NCBI GenBank assembly: GCA_028692765.1 | Contig: JAQUWT010000009.1 | Span: 1 to 49,958, forward strand | DNA: 49,958 nucleotides | Source: Patescibacteria group bacterium | GTDB lineage: Bacteria; Patescibacteriota; Patescibacteriia; Patescibacteriales; UBA12465 | Reading direction: 5' to 3' | Shown here: positions 41,541 through 49,958 of the stretch, piece after piece | Layout of the letters: each line of letters begins with the position of its first letter | How positions within the stretch are numbered: the stretch's first letter is position 1 | Position numbers and translations under genes: made by a program | Notes under the pieces: model-generated | Seen by the model: only the letters and a program-made list of their open reading frames with translations | Told to the model about the DNA's origin: nothing | The model's database searches: none

Positions 41541-42239
41541 ATGAGCATGGAAACTATGACAAGCCAACCTGAAAATTTATCACATGACACCGAAGTGATG
41601 GAGGCGCCATCAGATGAAATGGAACTTAACCCGCAAGATAATGAAGATTTGCGCGAGGCATTGGATAACGCACGCATCTCTGAAGGTGAGGTTCCTGCAA
41701 AAATAGCGGCTGTATCCGAAGAAATTCAAGAATTTAAATCTCCTGAGGAAATTAAGGATGAAATTAAGAGATTACAGGATGAGTATGAGATGAAAAAGAA
41801 GGCTTGGCAGAGCTTTACTACTATTTCTAGCACCGACACCGGTTTAGGCGCTTTAGGTGCTTTCGGCGGCAATAAAGAAAGCGCCGCTAAACTTGAAGGT
41901 CAATTTCCCGGTATAGGAAAAGTTTTAGAAATGATTAAATTAGCGGAAAAGAAAAACAGTACGGGTTTAAAGTTTTGGAAAACCCCAGAATTAGACGACT
42001 TTCAATTCCAGGTTATTAAAAATTATTTAACCACCGGAAGCATGGGTAATTTTACTAATCCTAAAATGGAAGCGGTTGCTCGGGAGACTGTTAATAAATT
42101 TTTATCAGAAAATTCTCAGGCCGAAGGGGCGGTTGCTAATATTAAAGAAGCTATTTGGGGTGAGCGCGATGGTAGATATTATGAGGGCGCAATCGCTGAT
42201 TTAAACCAGCAATTTTCTAAAATGAATGAAGCTAAATAA
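41541..42239 (+). CDS. hypothetical soluble protein with coiled coil
   Basis: 232 residues, acidic. The N-terminal 45 residues are low complexity and acidic (METMTSQPENLSHDTEVMEA). A coiled-coil stretch (about 55-92, EIQEFKSPEEIKDEIKRLQDEY) follows, then glycine-rich SSTDTGLGALGAFGGNKESA and a helical C-terminal half. I recognise no family. It is transcribed from one of the best promoters here, which suggests a well-expressed product. It stands alone between RNase J and S1. Confidence 0.6.
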   Translation: MSMETMTSQPENLSHDTEVMEAPSDEMELNPQDNEDLREALDNARISEGEVPAKIAAVSEEIQEFKSPEEIKDEIKRLQDEYEMKKKAWQSFTTISSTDTGLGALGAFGGNKESAAKLEGQFPGIGKVLEMIKLAEKKNSTGLKFWKTPELDDFQFQVIKNYLTTGSMGNFTNPKMEAVARETVNKFLSENSQAEGAVANIKEAIWGERDGRYYEGAIADLNQQFSKMNEAK

Positions 42240-42279
42240 GTTTTTATTAATTTAAATATTCACCTATTATAATTCTTTC

Positions 42280-42395
42280 GGGTTCTAAGGCGCCGCCTTT
42301 AAAGCGGCGCCTGAGGTGACCGAAAGGCTGTCCCGCAAGGGGTGGTTAAAGATCTTTTTTTGTTTTAAGAAGAGGAAAGTCCGCTTCCGAATGAA
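42280..42395 (+). other. structured rpsA leader with RNase P RNA-like CR-I motif
   Basis: A -10-like TATAAT (42268-42273) points to a start near 42280. The leader holds a strong hairpin AGGCGCCGC / GCGGCGCCT (42288-42312), a pairing region GACCGAAAGGCTGTCC, and CTTTTT-TTGTTTT-AAGAAG directly followed by GAGGAAAGTCCG (42372-42383), the CR-I core of bacterial RNase P RNA placed right after a P3-like hairpin. The rest of an RNase P RNA does not follow; the S1 start codon comes 26 bases later. Confidence 0.4.
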
Positions 42396-42409
42396 TAAAG
42401 ATTATATTT

Positions 42410-43594
42410 ATGTCTAAAGAAACTAAACAGGTATCGGGCGAGTTCGCCGATTTACTGGAAAAGGACGGAGTCAAAGTGCCGCAGGTCGGTGATGTCGTTA
42501 AAGGCACGGTCGTGACTGCTTCAAAATCCGAGGTCGTTTTGGATATTGACGGCGTTTTAATGGGTATTGTCCGCGGACCGGAGCTTTATGTCGAGGTTGA
42601 GGAGTATGCTCATCTTAAACCCGGAGACCAGGTTGAAGCCGCTGTGCTGGAAACTGAAAATGAAGAAGGGCATCTGGAAATGTCTTTCCGCCAAGTGGGG
42701 CAAGAGAAGGCTTGGCAGAATTTACGAGAAGCCTTTAAAGAAAAAAATACCGTTAAAATCCGCATCATCGATGCTAATAAAGGCGGACTTTTGGCTCGTT
42801 ATTGCCAGATAAACGGATTTTTGCCGGTGTCCCAATTAGCCCCGGAAAATTATCCCCGTATCAGTGGTGGTGATAAGAGTAAGATTTTAGAAAAATTAAA
42901 GACTTTTGTCGGTCAAGATTTTGAAGTTAATGTTATTACTCTAAACGAAGAAGAAAATAAGATTATTTTCAGCGAGAAGGATGTTTGGAATAAGAAGCAG
43001 AAACCCGCTTTGGACCGTTATAGCGTCGGCATGGTCGTTGACGGGCGCATCACCGCTATCACTAATTTTGGAGTTTTCTTAAATTTTGACGATGGCATGG
43101 AGGGCTTAATCCATATTTCAGAAATTGCTTGGCAGCGCATTGATTCTCCGAATGAATTATTCAAAGTGGGCGACCGCATCAAGGCGGAGATTGTCAGTAT
43201 TGACGGCAGTAAGATTTTCTTAAGCTCTAAAAAATTACAGAAAGATCCTTGGCAGGAAGCGAGCGCTAAATACAGCGTCGGCCAAGTAGTCAAAGGCACA
43301 ATTGTCAAAGTTAATCCCTTCGGCTTATTTGTTAAGCTCGACGAAGAAATCCACGGCTTAGCCCATATCAGTCAGTTGAATTTAAGCTTAAAGGAAAAAA
43401 TTGGCGAATTATTTAACGCCGGCGAAGAGAAAGATTTTGAGATTGTTAGCATTTCTCCTTCCGAACATCGTTTAGGTTTAAAATTAGCCGGAGAGGCTGA
43501 TAAAAAAGAACCGGCAGCTAAGAAAAAAACTGCTAAAGCCAAGAAAGAAGAAAGTTCTGAAGACAATGAAGAATCTATAGTTGATGAAAACTAA
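42410..43594 (+). CDS. rpsA: 30S ribosomal protein S1
   Basis: 394 residues with four S1 OB-fold domains: about 24-95 (VGDVVKGTVVTASKSEVVLDI), 110-175 (NTVKIRIIDANKGGLLARY; less typical), 200-272 (GMVVDGRITAITNFGVFLNF), and 285-360 (GQVVKGTIVKVNPFGLFVKL). Lysine/alanine-rich C-terminal tail. CPR-type S1 is shorter than the six-domain E. coli form. S1 guides mRNA to the 30S. In a genome with hardly any Shine-Dalgarno sites it may be more important than usual (inference). The long leader is structured. Confidence 0.93.
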   Translation: MSKETKQVSGEFADLLEKDGVKVPQVGDVVKGTVVTASKSEVVLDIDGVLMGIVRGPELYVEVEEYAHLKPGDQVEAAVLETENEEGHLEMSFRQVGQEKAWQNLREAFKEKNTVKIRIIDANKGGLLARYCQINGFLPVSQLAPENYPRISGGDKSKILEKLKTFVGQDFEVNVITLNEEENKIIFSEKDVWNKKQKPALDRYSVGMVVDGRITAITNFGVFLNFDDGMEGLIHISEIAWQRIDSPNELFKVGDRIKAEIVSIDGSKIFLSSKKLQKDPWQEASAKYSVGQVVKGTIVKVNPFGLFVKLDEEIHGLAHISQLNLSLKEKIGELFNAGEEKDFEIVSISPSEHRLGLKLAGEADKKEPAAKKKTAKAKKEESSEDNEESIVDEN

Positions 43595-43622
43595 AGACAC
43601 TACATATATTAGTCTTTTTCGA

Positions 43623-43655
43623 AAGTGCTCCCTGTTTTTGGGGAGCACTTTTGTC
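43623..43655 (+). terminator. intrinsic terminator after rpsA
   Basis: AAAGTGCTCCC pairs with GGGAGCACTTT around TGTTTTTG, followed by T's. Confidence 0.85.
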
Positions 43656-43657
43656 GA

Positions 43658-43686
43658 TTGCCAAAAAGGCGTTGCCGTTATATAAT
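43658..43686 (+). promoter_or_regulatory. ftsH promoter
   Basis: TTGCCA (43658-43663), 17 bases, TATAAT (43681-43686). The start near 43693 gives a leader of about 17 nt. Confidence 0.7.
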
Positions 43687-43709
43687 GGGTATATTATTCT
43701 AGTAAAAAT

Positions 43710-45548
43710 ATGAAGAATTTAGCAAAAAATTTCTTAGTTTTCTTTATAATATTTTTAGCGATGGCTGCTATCTTTAGCACTTTTTCTAATAATAGCGAAA
43801 GCGCCAGAGTTGGCATTGAGACCATGATTCAAGAATTGAATCAGGATCAGATAAAATCTTTGTCTGTCAGCGGCGATACGGTTAAAGTTGAGCTTAAGGA
43901 TGGTAGCCGCCAGACCGTGCGCAAGGAAAGCGGCGAAAGCCTTTCTGCTCTTTTAAGTAATTTTCAGATTTCGCCGGATAAATTAAATCAGGTCGCTATT
44001 AGCGTCCAGGAGCAGTCGGGATGGTCTTATTGGTTGGGTGAATTATTGCCTTTTGTCTTGCCGCTTATTTTAGTGGCCCTTCTTTTTTTCTTTATGATGC
44101 GCAGTGCCCAAGGAATGAATAGCAAAGCGATGAATTTTGGCCAGTCCAACGCTAAGGAATTTGACCTTAATAATAAGAATCAGGTTACCTTTAAAGATGT
44201 GGCCGGAGCGAAAGAAGCTAAAGAAGAATTACACGAAGTGGTTGAGTTTTTAAAATACCCAAAGAAATTTCAAGATTTAGGCGCGCGTATTCCTAGGGGC
44301 GTTTTGCTTTTAGGCGGCCCCGGCACTGGTAAAACTTTATTGGCTCGCGCTGTAGCCGGCGAGGCTAAGGTCCCCTTTTTTCATATGTCCGGCTCGGAGT
44401 TTGTGGAGATGTTTGTCGGCGTTGGTGCCTCCCGCGTGCGCTCGCTTTTTCAAAAGGCAAAAAAACATTCTCCTTGCATTGTTTTTATTGACGAAATTGA
44501 TGCAGTTGGACGCCGCCGCGGTTCCGGCCTTGGGGGCTCGCATGACGAGAGAGAACAGACTTTAAATCAGATTTTGGTGGAGATGGATGGATTTGAAGCT
44601 ACTCAAAATGTTATCGTCATTGCGGCTACTAATCGTCCCGATGTTTTAGACCCGGCTTTGTTGCGCCCGGGACGTTTTGACCGCCAAGTGGTTATTGATC
44701 GACCTGATTTGAAGGATAGGGAAGAAATTTTAAAGGTGCATGCCAAAAAGAAACCACTAGCTAAAGAAGTTGATTTAAAAAGAATCGCTGAGCGTACTCC
44801 GGGTTTTTCCGGTGCTGATTTAGCCAATCTTCTTAATGAAGCATCCATATTAAGCGCCAGGCAAGACAAAAAGACGGTTGGTATGGAAGAATTGTTTTCT
44901 GCTATTGAAAAAGTTATGATTGGCCCGGAGCGTAAAAGCCGGATTATTAGCGACCAAGAAAAAAAGATAACCGCCTATCATGAAGCCGGACACGCTTTAG
45001 TAGCTCATTTTCTTGTGAACAGCGATCCTGTCCAAAAAGTTTCAATTATCGCCCGCGGCCAGGCCGGTGGTTATACTCTCAAAGTTCCAATCGAGGACCG
45101 TTATTTCCATTCTCGTACAGATTTTATTGACGAAATTGCCGTCCTTTTGGCTGGCCATCTGGTAGAAAAAGAGATTTTCGGCGAAGTGACTACCGGTGCG
45201 ACTTCGGATTTGCGTCGGGCGACTTCGGTCGCCAGGAGCCTGATTACCGATTACGGCATGAGCGATTTACTCGGTCCGCGCACTTTCGGTCAGAAAGAAG
45301 AATTAATTTTCTTGGGTAGGGAGATTCATGAGCAGAGAGATTATAGCGAAAAAATAGCCGAGCAAATCGATGTAGAAATATTAAATTTCATCAACCAGGC
45401 ATCAGATAAGGCTAAAGATGTGCTGGTGCGTCATCGAGATAAGCTGGAAAAAGTCGCTCAAGCCCTGTTAGTTCAAGAGACCTTGGAAAAGGAAGCTTTT
45501 GAGGCTTTAGTCGGTCCGGCCGCTTCTTCGGAAAATAAAGAAGCTTAG
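43710..45548 (+). CDS. ftsH: ATP-dependent zinc metalloprotease FtsH
   Basis: 612 residues. Two membrane helices (about 6-24 and 111-130) enclose a small periplasm-side domain. AAA+ domain: Walker A GGPGTGKT (202-209), Walker [12 protein letters not shown], second region of homology [21 protein letters not shown]. The zinc protease site is HEAGH (424-428). FtsH removes damaged membrane proteins and regulators. Length and motifs are normal for the family. Strong promoter directly upstream, ending at 43686. Confidence 0.97.
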   Translation: MKNLAKNFLVFFIIFLAMAAIFSTFSNNSESARVGIETMIQELNQDQIKSLSVSGDTVKVELKDGSRQTVRKESGESLSALLSNFQISPDKLNQVAISVQEQSGWSYWLGELLPFVLPLILVALLFFFMMRSAQGMNSKAMNFGQSNAKEFDLNNKNQVTFKDVAGAKEAKEELHEVVEFLKYPKKFQDLGARIPRGVLLLGGPGTGKTLLARAVAGEAKVPFFHMSGSEFVEMFVGVGASRVRSLFQKAKKHSPCIVFIDEIDAVGRRRGSGLGGSHDEREQTLNQILVEMDGFEATQNVIVIAATNRPDVLDPALLRPGRFDRQVVIDRPDLKDREEILKVHAKKKPLAKEVDLKRIAERTPGFSGADLANLLNEASILSARQDKKTVGMEELFSAIEKVMIGPERKSRIISDQEKKITAYHEAGHALVAHFLVNSDPVQKVSIIARGQAGGYTLKVPIEDRYFHSRTDFIDEIAVLLAGHLVEKEIFGEVTTGATSDLRRATSVARSLITDYGMSDLLGPRTFGQKEELIFLGREIHEQRDYSEKIAEQIDVEILNFINQASDKAKDVLVRHRDKLEKVAQALLVQETLEKEAFEALVGPAASSENKEA

Positions 45549-45640
45549 GCCGAAATTTGACTAATATTATTTTTTAGTTATACTGAAAATAGAGATTAAA
45601 TGAATGCTGTTTTATTTATATTTTTTGAGTTTTAAAATAT

Positions 45641-45841
45641 ATGGCTAACCCTAAGAAAAGAAAAGCAAGAAGCGCCGTCCGTACCAATCGGGCCCATCTG
45701 GCTTTAGAAAAAACAAGTTTAGACAAGTGTCCGAAATGCGGTAAAGCAAAAAAGCCTCACACTGTTTGTGTTTTTTGCGGCACCTATCGCGGCCGCCAAG
45801 TATTAAAAGTGGAGGCTAAAGCCGCTAAGAGTAAGAAATAG
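45641..45841 (+). CDS. rpmF: 50S ribosomal protein L32 (zinc-binding)
   Basis: 66 residues. MANPKKRKARSAVRTNRAHL and a four-cysteine zinc ribbon, CPKC (C30, C33) and CVFC (C43, C46). L32 binds 23S rRNA. It starts the rpmF-nusB pair: nusB begins 3 bases after its stop. Confidence 0.95.
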   Translation: MANPKKRKARSAVRTNRAHLALEKTSLDKCPKCGKAKKPHTVCVFCGTYRGRQVLKVEAKAAKSKK

Positions 45842-45844
45842 TCT

Positions 45845-46369
45845 ATGTCTAATCGCCATTTAGCACGTACCATCGCCTTGCAGACTTTATTCGCTTGGGA
45901 TTTTAATGGTAAAAATGGCCAGAATACCGCTTCTTTGATGCGCGATAATTTTGTTAATTTTGCGCCCGATTTTGATGATGGCGGTTTTGTTAATGAATTG
46001 GTAAATGGCGTCATTGAGAATTTATCAACTATTGATGCTTTAATCGTTAAGTACGCGACTGAATGGCCCTTAGATCAAATTACGACAATTGATCGCAATG
46101 TTTTGCGTTTAGGTATTTTTGAACTTGTTTATACAGCTATTCCTCCCCGAGTGGCGATTAATGAGGCCATTGAAGTGGCTAAGAGTTTTGGCGGCGATGC
46201 TTCGGGAAAATTTATTAATGGTGTCTTGGGAGCGATTTATAACGATTGGCCCGAGGAAGAAAAGAAAAAGCGGGATAACCATTGGGATAAAGGGGGGTCG
46301 GCCGGTGACGAGACGCCTGATGATACAAAGGCCTCATCTTCAGAATCTCTTGATTCGGCGGCAGAATAG
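45845..46369 (+). CDS. nusB: transcription antitermination factor NusB
   Basis: 174 residues. The family core is clear: [17 protein letters not shown] at the N-terminus, then [21 protein letters not shown] and [31 protein letters not shown]. An acidic/polar tail of about 35 residues is extra. NusB binds boxA of rRNA leaders with NusE. A boxA-like sequence lies in the 23S leader at 48553. Confidence 0.94.
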   Translation: MSNRHLARTIALQTLFAWDFNGKNGQNTASLMRDNFVNFAPDFDDGGFVNELVNGVIENLSTIDALIVKYATEWPLDQITTIDRNVLRLGIFELVYTAIPPRVAINEAIEVAKSFGGDASGKFINGVLGAIYNDWPEEEKKKRDNHWDKGGSAGDETPDDTKASSSESLDSAAE

Positions 46370-46385
46370 TCACATTTATACTTTT

Positions 46386-46408
46386 AAGGCCCGCATAGGC
46401 GGGCTTTT
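46386..46408 (+). terminator. intrinsic terminator after nusB
   Basis: GCCCGC pairs with GCGGGC around ATAG, flanked by AAG and CTTTTATTT. Confidence 0.8.
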
Positions 46409-46485
46409 ATTTAATAGTTATTAAGCAGTATGGCGGCGCCTAGTTTAAAAAGGTGCCTCGATTTTGCTTCGTAACCGAGAAATTT

Positions 46486-47178
46486 ATGCCCGAGTTGTCT
46501 AATTTACAAAAGACTTTAGGCTGGAAGTTTAAGAATCAAGAAATTTTACGTCAGGCGATGGTTCATCGTTCTTATTTAAACGAGCACCCTGAGTTTGCCG
46601 GCGGGCACAACGAACGTTTAGAATTTTTAGGCGATGCGGTTTTAGAGATAGTGGTTACAGAGTATCTGTTTCTTAATTACCCTGATACTCCGGAGGGCGA
46701 TTTGACTAATTGGCGCGCTTCTTTAGTCAATGCCAAAATGCTTTATGTGATTGCTACTGAGCTTAATCTTGAAGAATATCTCTATCTTTCTCGCGGTGAA
46801 GCTAAGGATAAGAATAAAAAATCACGCCATTATATCTTAGCTAATGCCGTTGAGGCTTTAATCGGTTCTATCTATATTGATCAAGGCTTGGATAGAGCTA
46901 AAGCGTTCATTTTGGAAAAGATAGTGGTAAAACTTCCTGAAATTTTACAAACTCAAGCCTATCTTGACCCGAAATCTCGTTTTCAAGAACAGGCCCAAGA
47001 TAAGCGAGGTATTACTCCGCGCTATGAAATTATTAGCGAAGAAGGCCCCGACCACGCTAAAACATTCACCGTTGGCTTGTATTTGGACAGCGAACTGATA
47101 ACGAGCGGCAGTGGTTCTTCCAAGCAGGAAGCGCAAGTCGACGCTGCCGCCAAAGGCCTCAAAATTCTTAATTGGTAA
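46486..47178 (+). CDS. rnc: ribonuclease III
   Basis: 230 residues from MPELSNLQKTLG; the ATG at 46486 is preferred over a GTG at 46453. The endonuclease signature HNERLEFLGDAVLE (E46, D50), then the second acidic site NAVEALIGSIYID, and a C-terminal double-stranded RNA-binding domain (about 155-228, DPKSRFQEQAQDK ... GSGSSKQEAQVDAAAKGL). It cuts the rRNA precursor and structured mRNAs. It is followed at 4 bases by the pilT-type gene. Confidence 0.95.
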   Translation: MPELSNLQKTLGWKFKNQEILRQAMVHRSYLNEHPEFAGGHNERLEFLGDAVLEIVVTEYLFLNYPDTPEGDLTNWRASLVNAKMLYVIATELNLEEYLYLSRGEAKDKNKKSRHYILANAVEALIGSIYIDQGLDRAKAFILEKIVVKLPEILQTQAYLDPKSRFQEQAQDKRGITPRYEIISEEGPDHAKTFTVGLYLDSELITSGSGSSKQEAQVDAAAKGLKILNW

Positions 47179-47182
47179 ATTT

Positions 47183-48238
47183 ATGGATATTCGTCAGCTT
47201 TTAGGCGAGGTCGCCCGCCAGCAAAATTCCGATTTACACTTAGTATTCGGCATGCCTCCGATGGTGCGTAAAGATGGCCAGTTGCAGCTTTTTTCCGATG
47301 GTAAAAATAACAGCCTACCGCCTTTATCCGATTTAGATTTAGAACAGATGGTAAAGAGCTTGCTTGATCTCAGCCAGCGCAAAGAGCTTGAAGAAAATAA
47401 AGATTTAGACGCCGCCGCTTCGGTGGACACTTATCGTTTCCGGCTTAATTTTTCCTTCGATCGGGGCCATTTGAAAATCGTGGCGAGAGTTATTGATGAG
47501 CATAAGCCTAGTTTAGAGGAAATAGGCATGCCGGCAGCAGTGGCTGATTTGCTCGATTCCCCGCAAGGATTAATTTTAATGACCGGTCCTACTGGTTGCG
47601 GCAAGTCTACGACCTTAGCCGCCATGATTAATCATATTAATAGCCGCCGTAATTGCCATATTCTTACCTTAGAAGACCCGATAGAATATATTTTTAGCCC
47701 TGATAAAAGTTTGATTTCCCAAAGGCAGTTAGGTGAAGATATGGTATCTTTTGCCTCTGGACTCAAGCATGCCTTACGTCAAGATCCAAACGTTATTATG
47801 GTTGGCGAAATGAGGGATTTAGAAACTATTTCCGCCGCCATTACCTTGGCGGAAACAGGGCATTTGGTTTTAGCTACTTTGCATACCTATAGTGCCGCTC
47901 AAACGATTGACCGTATTATTGATATTTTTCCGGCTCACCAGCAGTCTCAAATCCGTTCTCAATTATCTATGATTTTATCTGCTGTTGTTTCTCAGCGTTT
48001 GTTGCCGCGTTTGTCCGGCGGACGCATTGCCGCCAGGGAAATTATGATTCGTAACAGCGCTATTGCTAATTTAATAAGAGAGAATAAGATTCCTCAGATT
48101 AAGACGGTTTTAGAAACTAGCATCCAGCAAGGCATGACTACGATGGACCGTCATCTTAAGCAGCTTTACCAAGCGGGAGAAATTGATCGCGAGACGGCTT
48201 TAAATTACATGGAAGAAAGTGGTTTTCTTGATACTTAG
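47183..48238 (+). CDS. pilT: type IV pilus retraction ATPase PilT
   Basis: 351 residues from MDIRQLLGEV (ATG at 47183, 4 bases after rnc). Walker A GPTGCGKST (135-143), Asp box ITLEDPIEYIF-like region (ILTLEDPIEYIF), His box RQDPNVIMVGEMRDLETI and the PilT C-terminal AIANLIRENKIPQIKT with GMTTMDRHL. PilT drives pilus retraction, twitching motility and DNA uptake. In CPR, type IV pili probably help with host attachment and DNA uptake. No other pilus gene is in the window. Confidence 0.92.
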   Translation: MDIRQLLGEVARQQNSDLHLVFGMPPMVRKDGQLQLFSDGKNNSLPPLSDLDLEQMVKSLLDLSQRKELEENKDLDAAASVDTYRFRLNFSFDRGHLKIVARVIDEHKPSLEEIGMPAAVADLLDSPQGLILMTGPTGCGKSTTLAAMINHINSRRNCHILTLEDPIEYIFSPDKSLISQRQLGEDMVSFASGLKHALRQDPNVIMVGEMRDLETISAAITLAETGHLVLATLHTYSAAQTIDRIIDIFPAHQQSQIRSQLSMILSAVVSQRLLPRLSGGRIAAREIMIRNSAIANLIRENKIPQIKTVLETSIQQGMTTMDRHLKQLYQAGEIDRETALNYMEESGFLDT

Positions 48239-48316
48239 AAATTCAGTTGCCGTTTTCTTATTTTTAAGATTGTAAATATTGCTAAAAATGTTTAAAATAA
48301 GCCTTTTTCATAGGGC

Positions 48317-48344
48317 TTGACAATATTTTTAAAAGTTCTATAAT
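48317..48344 (+). promoter_or_regulatory. promoter upstream of the 23S rRNA gene
   Basis: TTGACA (48317-48322), 16 bases, TATAAT (48339-48344). The start is expected near 48351, 345 bases before the 23S gene, with a terminator-type hairpin 90 bases downstream. Confidence 0.75.
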
Positions 48345-48437
48345 TAGTAACAGTTTTCATAAACAGCCTATGCGTATTTATTTTAAAGTCAATAAACTTA
48401 AGCGGTTATAAATATTTGCTTTTTTTGCGATTATTTT

Positions 48438-48464
48438 AAACCGCGGCTACCGCGGTTTTTTGAA
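48438..48464 (+). terminator. terminator or attenuator in the rRNA leader
   Basis: AAACCGCGG pairs with CCGCGGTTT around CTA, followed by TTT. It lies between the promoter at 48317 and the 23S gene, so it ends a transcript of about 110 nt, or terminates read-through from pilT, or is bypassed by antitermination. Confidence 0.7.
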
Positions 48465-48694
48465 CCCTGAAGATAAGTTTAGACTTTAAGATAAAAAATT
48501 AAATATTTACTCGCCCTTATCAGTTCGCTGGTAATGGCAACGAATATTTAATTGCCCTTTAACAGTTAAATATTTTTTTGTCGCTTTTTAACAAAAAAGC
48601 GAACCGTTTACCGCCGGTTTATTTGCAATTTCCGGGCGGTAAATTAAAAAATCGCGTTCGCGAAGGAACGCGTCCACTTTTGAAAACAAAAGTG
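48465..48694 (+). other. 23S rRNA leader with processing-type hairpins and boxA-like site
   Basis: No gene. TTAAATATT (about 48500) and AATATTTAA (about 48543-48551) form a stem. TGCCCTTTAACA (48553-48564) is similar to boxA. CGCTTTTT/AAAAAGCG (48582-48601), CGCGTTC/GAACGCG (48652-48671) and CACTTTTG/CAAAAGTG (48674-48693) are further hairpins, the last one just before the mature 5' end. RNase III, NusA and NusB, all encoded here, would act on such a leader. Confidence 0.45.
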
Positions 48695-48696
48695 TG

Positions 48697-49958
48697 GGAA
48701 AATCTCGTAAAGAGTGTATGGCGGATGCCTAGACATAAGAAAACGATGAAGGACGTAGCAGCCTGCGATAAGCTGCGGTGAGGTGGCAAGCAACCTTTGA
48801 CCCGCAGATCTCCGAATGGGGAAACCCACTCCGTTGTCGACGGAGTAAGCGCTGCCGCTTGGCGGCGCTGGAAGACCCGGTGAACTGAAACATCTTAGTA
48901 GCCGGAGGAAAAGAAAACAACAGTCATTCCCTTAGTAGTGGCGAGCGAACGGGGAGGAGCCTAAACCTGCCGAACTGCAGTTTTGATCCAGCTTGCTGGG
49001 GAGAAACTAGAAGGTTCTAGAACTATATGTTCCGCAGGGGTTGCAAGACAGCGCGTCTGTTCTCTAGATTGGACAGAGCAGAGTCATAAAAAATAATCTT
49101 TAGCAGAAGCGAGTTGGAAAACTCAGCCAGAGCGGGTGATAGCCCCGTACGCGAAAAGGATTGTTTCTCTGCCGTGCTTGTTCTTAAGTAATGCGGGACT
49201 CGTGAAATCCCGTATGAATCCGGGTCGACTATGACCCAAGGCTAAATATTTCTTATGATCGATAGTGAACCAGTACCGTGAGGGAAAGGTGAAAAGCATC
49301 CCGAGAGGGAGGTGAAATAGTACCTGAAACCATATACTTACAAAGAGTCGGAGCCGCGCTTGCGCGGTGACGGCGTGCCTATTGAAGAATGAGCCAACGA
49401 GTTTGTTCTATGTGGCTTACATAATCTCCTCCGGAGAGTATGTGTAGTGAAAGCGAGGGTTAATAGCCCGCATTGTGCTTCACTTTTACGCATTAAGCAA
49501 TTAGTGCGTTAAAGTGAAGTACACGTCGCATGGACAAGACCCGAAGCCGGGTGATCTAACCATGTCCAGGTTGAACTCTGTCGAAAGACAGAGGAAGGAC
49601 CGAACCCACGAGCCGTGCAACACTCGGGGATGAGATGTGGTTAGCGCAGAAATTGTAATCGAACTCGGCAATAGCTGGTTCTCCTCGAAATAGTTTTTGG
49701 ACTAGCCTCGAGCGCTGACTGCGGGGGGTAGAGCACTGGATGAGGGCGGGTCGCAAGATACCGTCTTCAATCAAACTCCGAATACCCGTAGGTGCAGCTC
49801 GGGAGTCAGACCATGGGCGCTAAGGTTCATAGGTCAAAAGGGAAACAGCCCAGATCACAATCTAAGGTCCCTAAATATATGCTAAGTGTAAAAGGTGGTG
49901 TTGTGACCGCGACAATTAGGAGGTTGGCTTAGAAGCAGCCATCCTTTAAAGATAGCGT
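48697..49958 (+). rRNA. rrl: 23S ribosomal RNA, 5' part (runs off the window)
   Basis: The sequence follows bacterial 23S rRNA closely: TGGCGGATGCCTAG and GATGAAGGACGTAGC near the 5' end, TCCGAATGGGGAAACCCA, TAGTGAACCAGTACCGTGAGG, TAGAGCACTG and GGCTTAGAAGCAGCCA at the right edge (about E. coli position 1,070). The 5' end is estimated to within 10 bases by comparison. About 1.26 kb of domains I and II are present. A hairpin extension of about 50 nt near 49475-49520 is longer than in E. coli. Confidence 0.96.

Noticed and set aside
48578-48781. 67-codon plus-strand frame at the 23S start.
   Set aside because: It covers leader hairpins and the 23S 5' end. Not a protein gene.
1-49958. CRISPR arrays and insertion sequences.
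   Set aside because: No regularly spaced repeats and no transposase-like protein were found on either strand.
1-49958. Alternative genetic code (TGA = Gly, as in Gracilibacteria/SR1).
   Set aside because: Genes such as smpB and the Xre-type controller end at TGA with normal family lengths, and no in-frame TGA is needed in conserved proteins.

Overview
The window looks like a piece of a Patescibacteria (Candidate Phyla Radiation) chromosome. The signs are a compact gene set, few recognisable Shine-Dalgarno sites (most starts follow a bare A/T stretch such as AATTTATG), many short lineage-type membrane proteins (YibE/F, a DUF4342-like protein, a T4SS-pilin-like protein, a bactofilin-like protein), and a 23S rRNA gene with no 16S gene in the 48 kb upstream of it. 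TGA is used as a stop codon (for example in smpB and in the xre-type gene), so the code is standard and not the Gracilibacteria/SR1 code. A Parcubacteria- or ABY1-like lineage fits, but the sequence alone does not settle this.

Region 1 (1-10.8 kb) is clearly A+T-richer than the rest and looks like an accessory island. It starts with minus-strand genes of unknown function: a partial gene, a possible small ORF, a winged-helix-like protein, and a tightly packed four-gene operon of membrane or anchored proteins. A 480-base gap follows with strong inverted-repeat structure. Then comes a plus-strand defence operon (3692-9828): an Xre-type controller with a palindrome over its own promoter, an N-terminal-nuclease/N6-adenine methyltransferase fusion (BcgI/type IIB-like), an HsdS-like specificity subunit, a small PD-(D/E)XK protein, an Mrr-type nuclease flanked by two extra domains, and an unknown protein. 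One more orphan gene lies between two copies of a 35-base imperfect repeat.

Region 2 (10.9-29.1 kb) is mixed core: a degenerate kinase-fold protein, PlsC, YibE/F, phosphomannomutase/phosphoglucomutase and a bactofilin-like protein. Next come Elp3, GlyA, FolD, RecQ and a Trm9-like methyltransferase, then a CsoR/CstR-type regulator with thioredoxin, a Glu/Leu-type dehydrogenase, a thioredoxin-fold protein, an RluD-type pseudouridine synthase and a flippase. Elp3 plus a Trm9/ALKBH8-like methyltransferase within 6.4 kb suggests a eukaryote-like wobble-uridine (mcm5U) pathway, the most interesting metabolic hint here.

Region 3 (29.1-50 kb) is mostly information processing: nusA (with a candidate attenuator leader), a K+-independent-type H+-pyrophosphatase, trigger factor, smpB next to its partner tmRNA, tRNA-Leu(UAA), tRNA-Gly(GCC), infC-rpmI-rplT-secG, an anchored family-5 solute-binding protein, RNase J, ribosomal protein S1 (whose leader carries an RNase P RNA-like signature), ftsH, rpmF-nusB, rnc-pilT, and the 5' part of a 23S rRNA gene that runs off the right edge.
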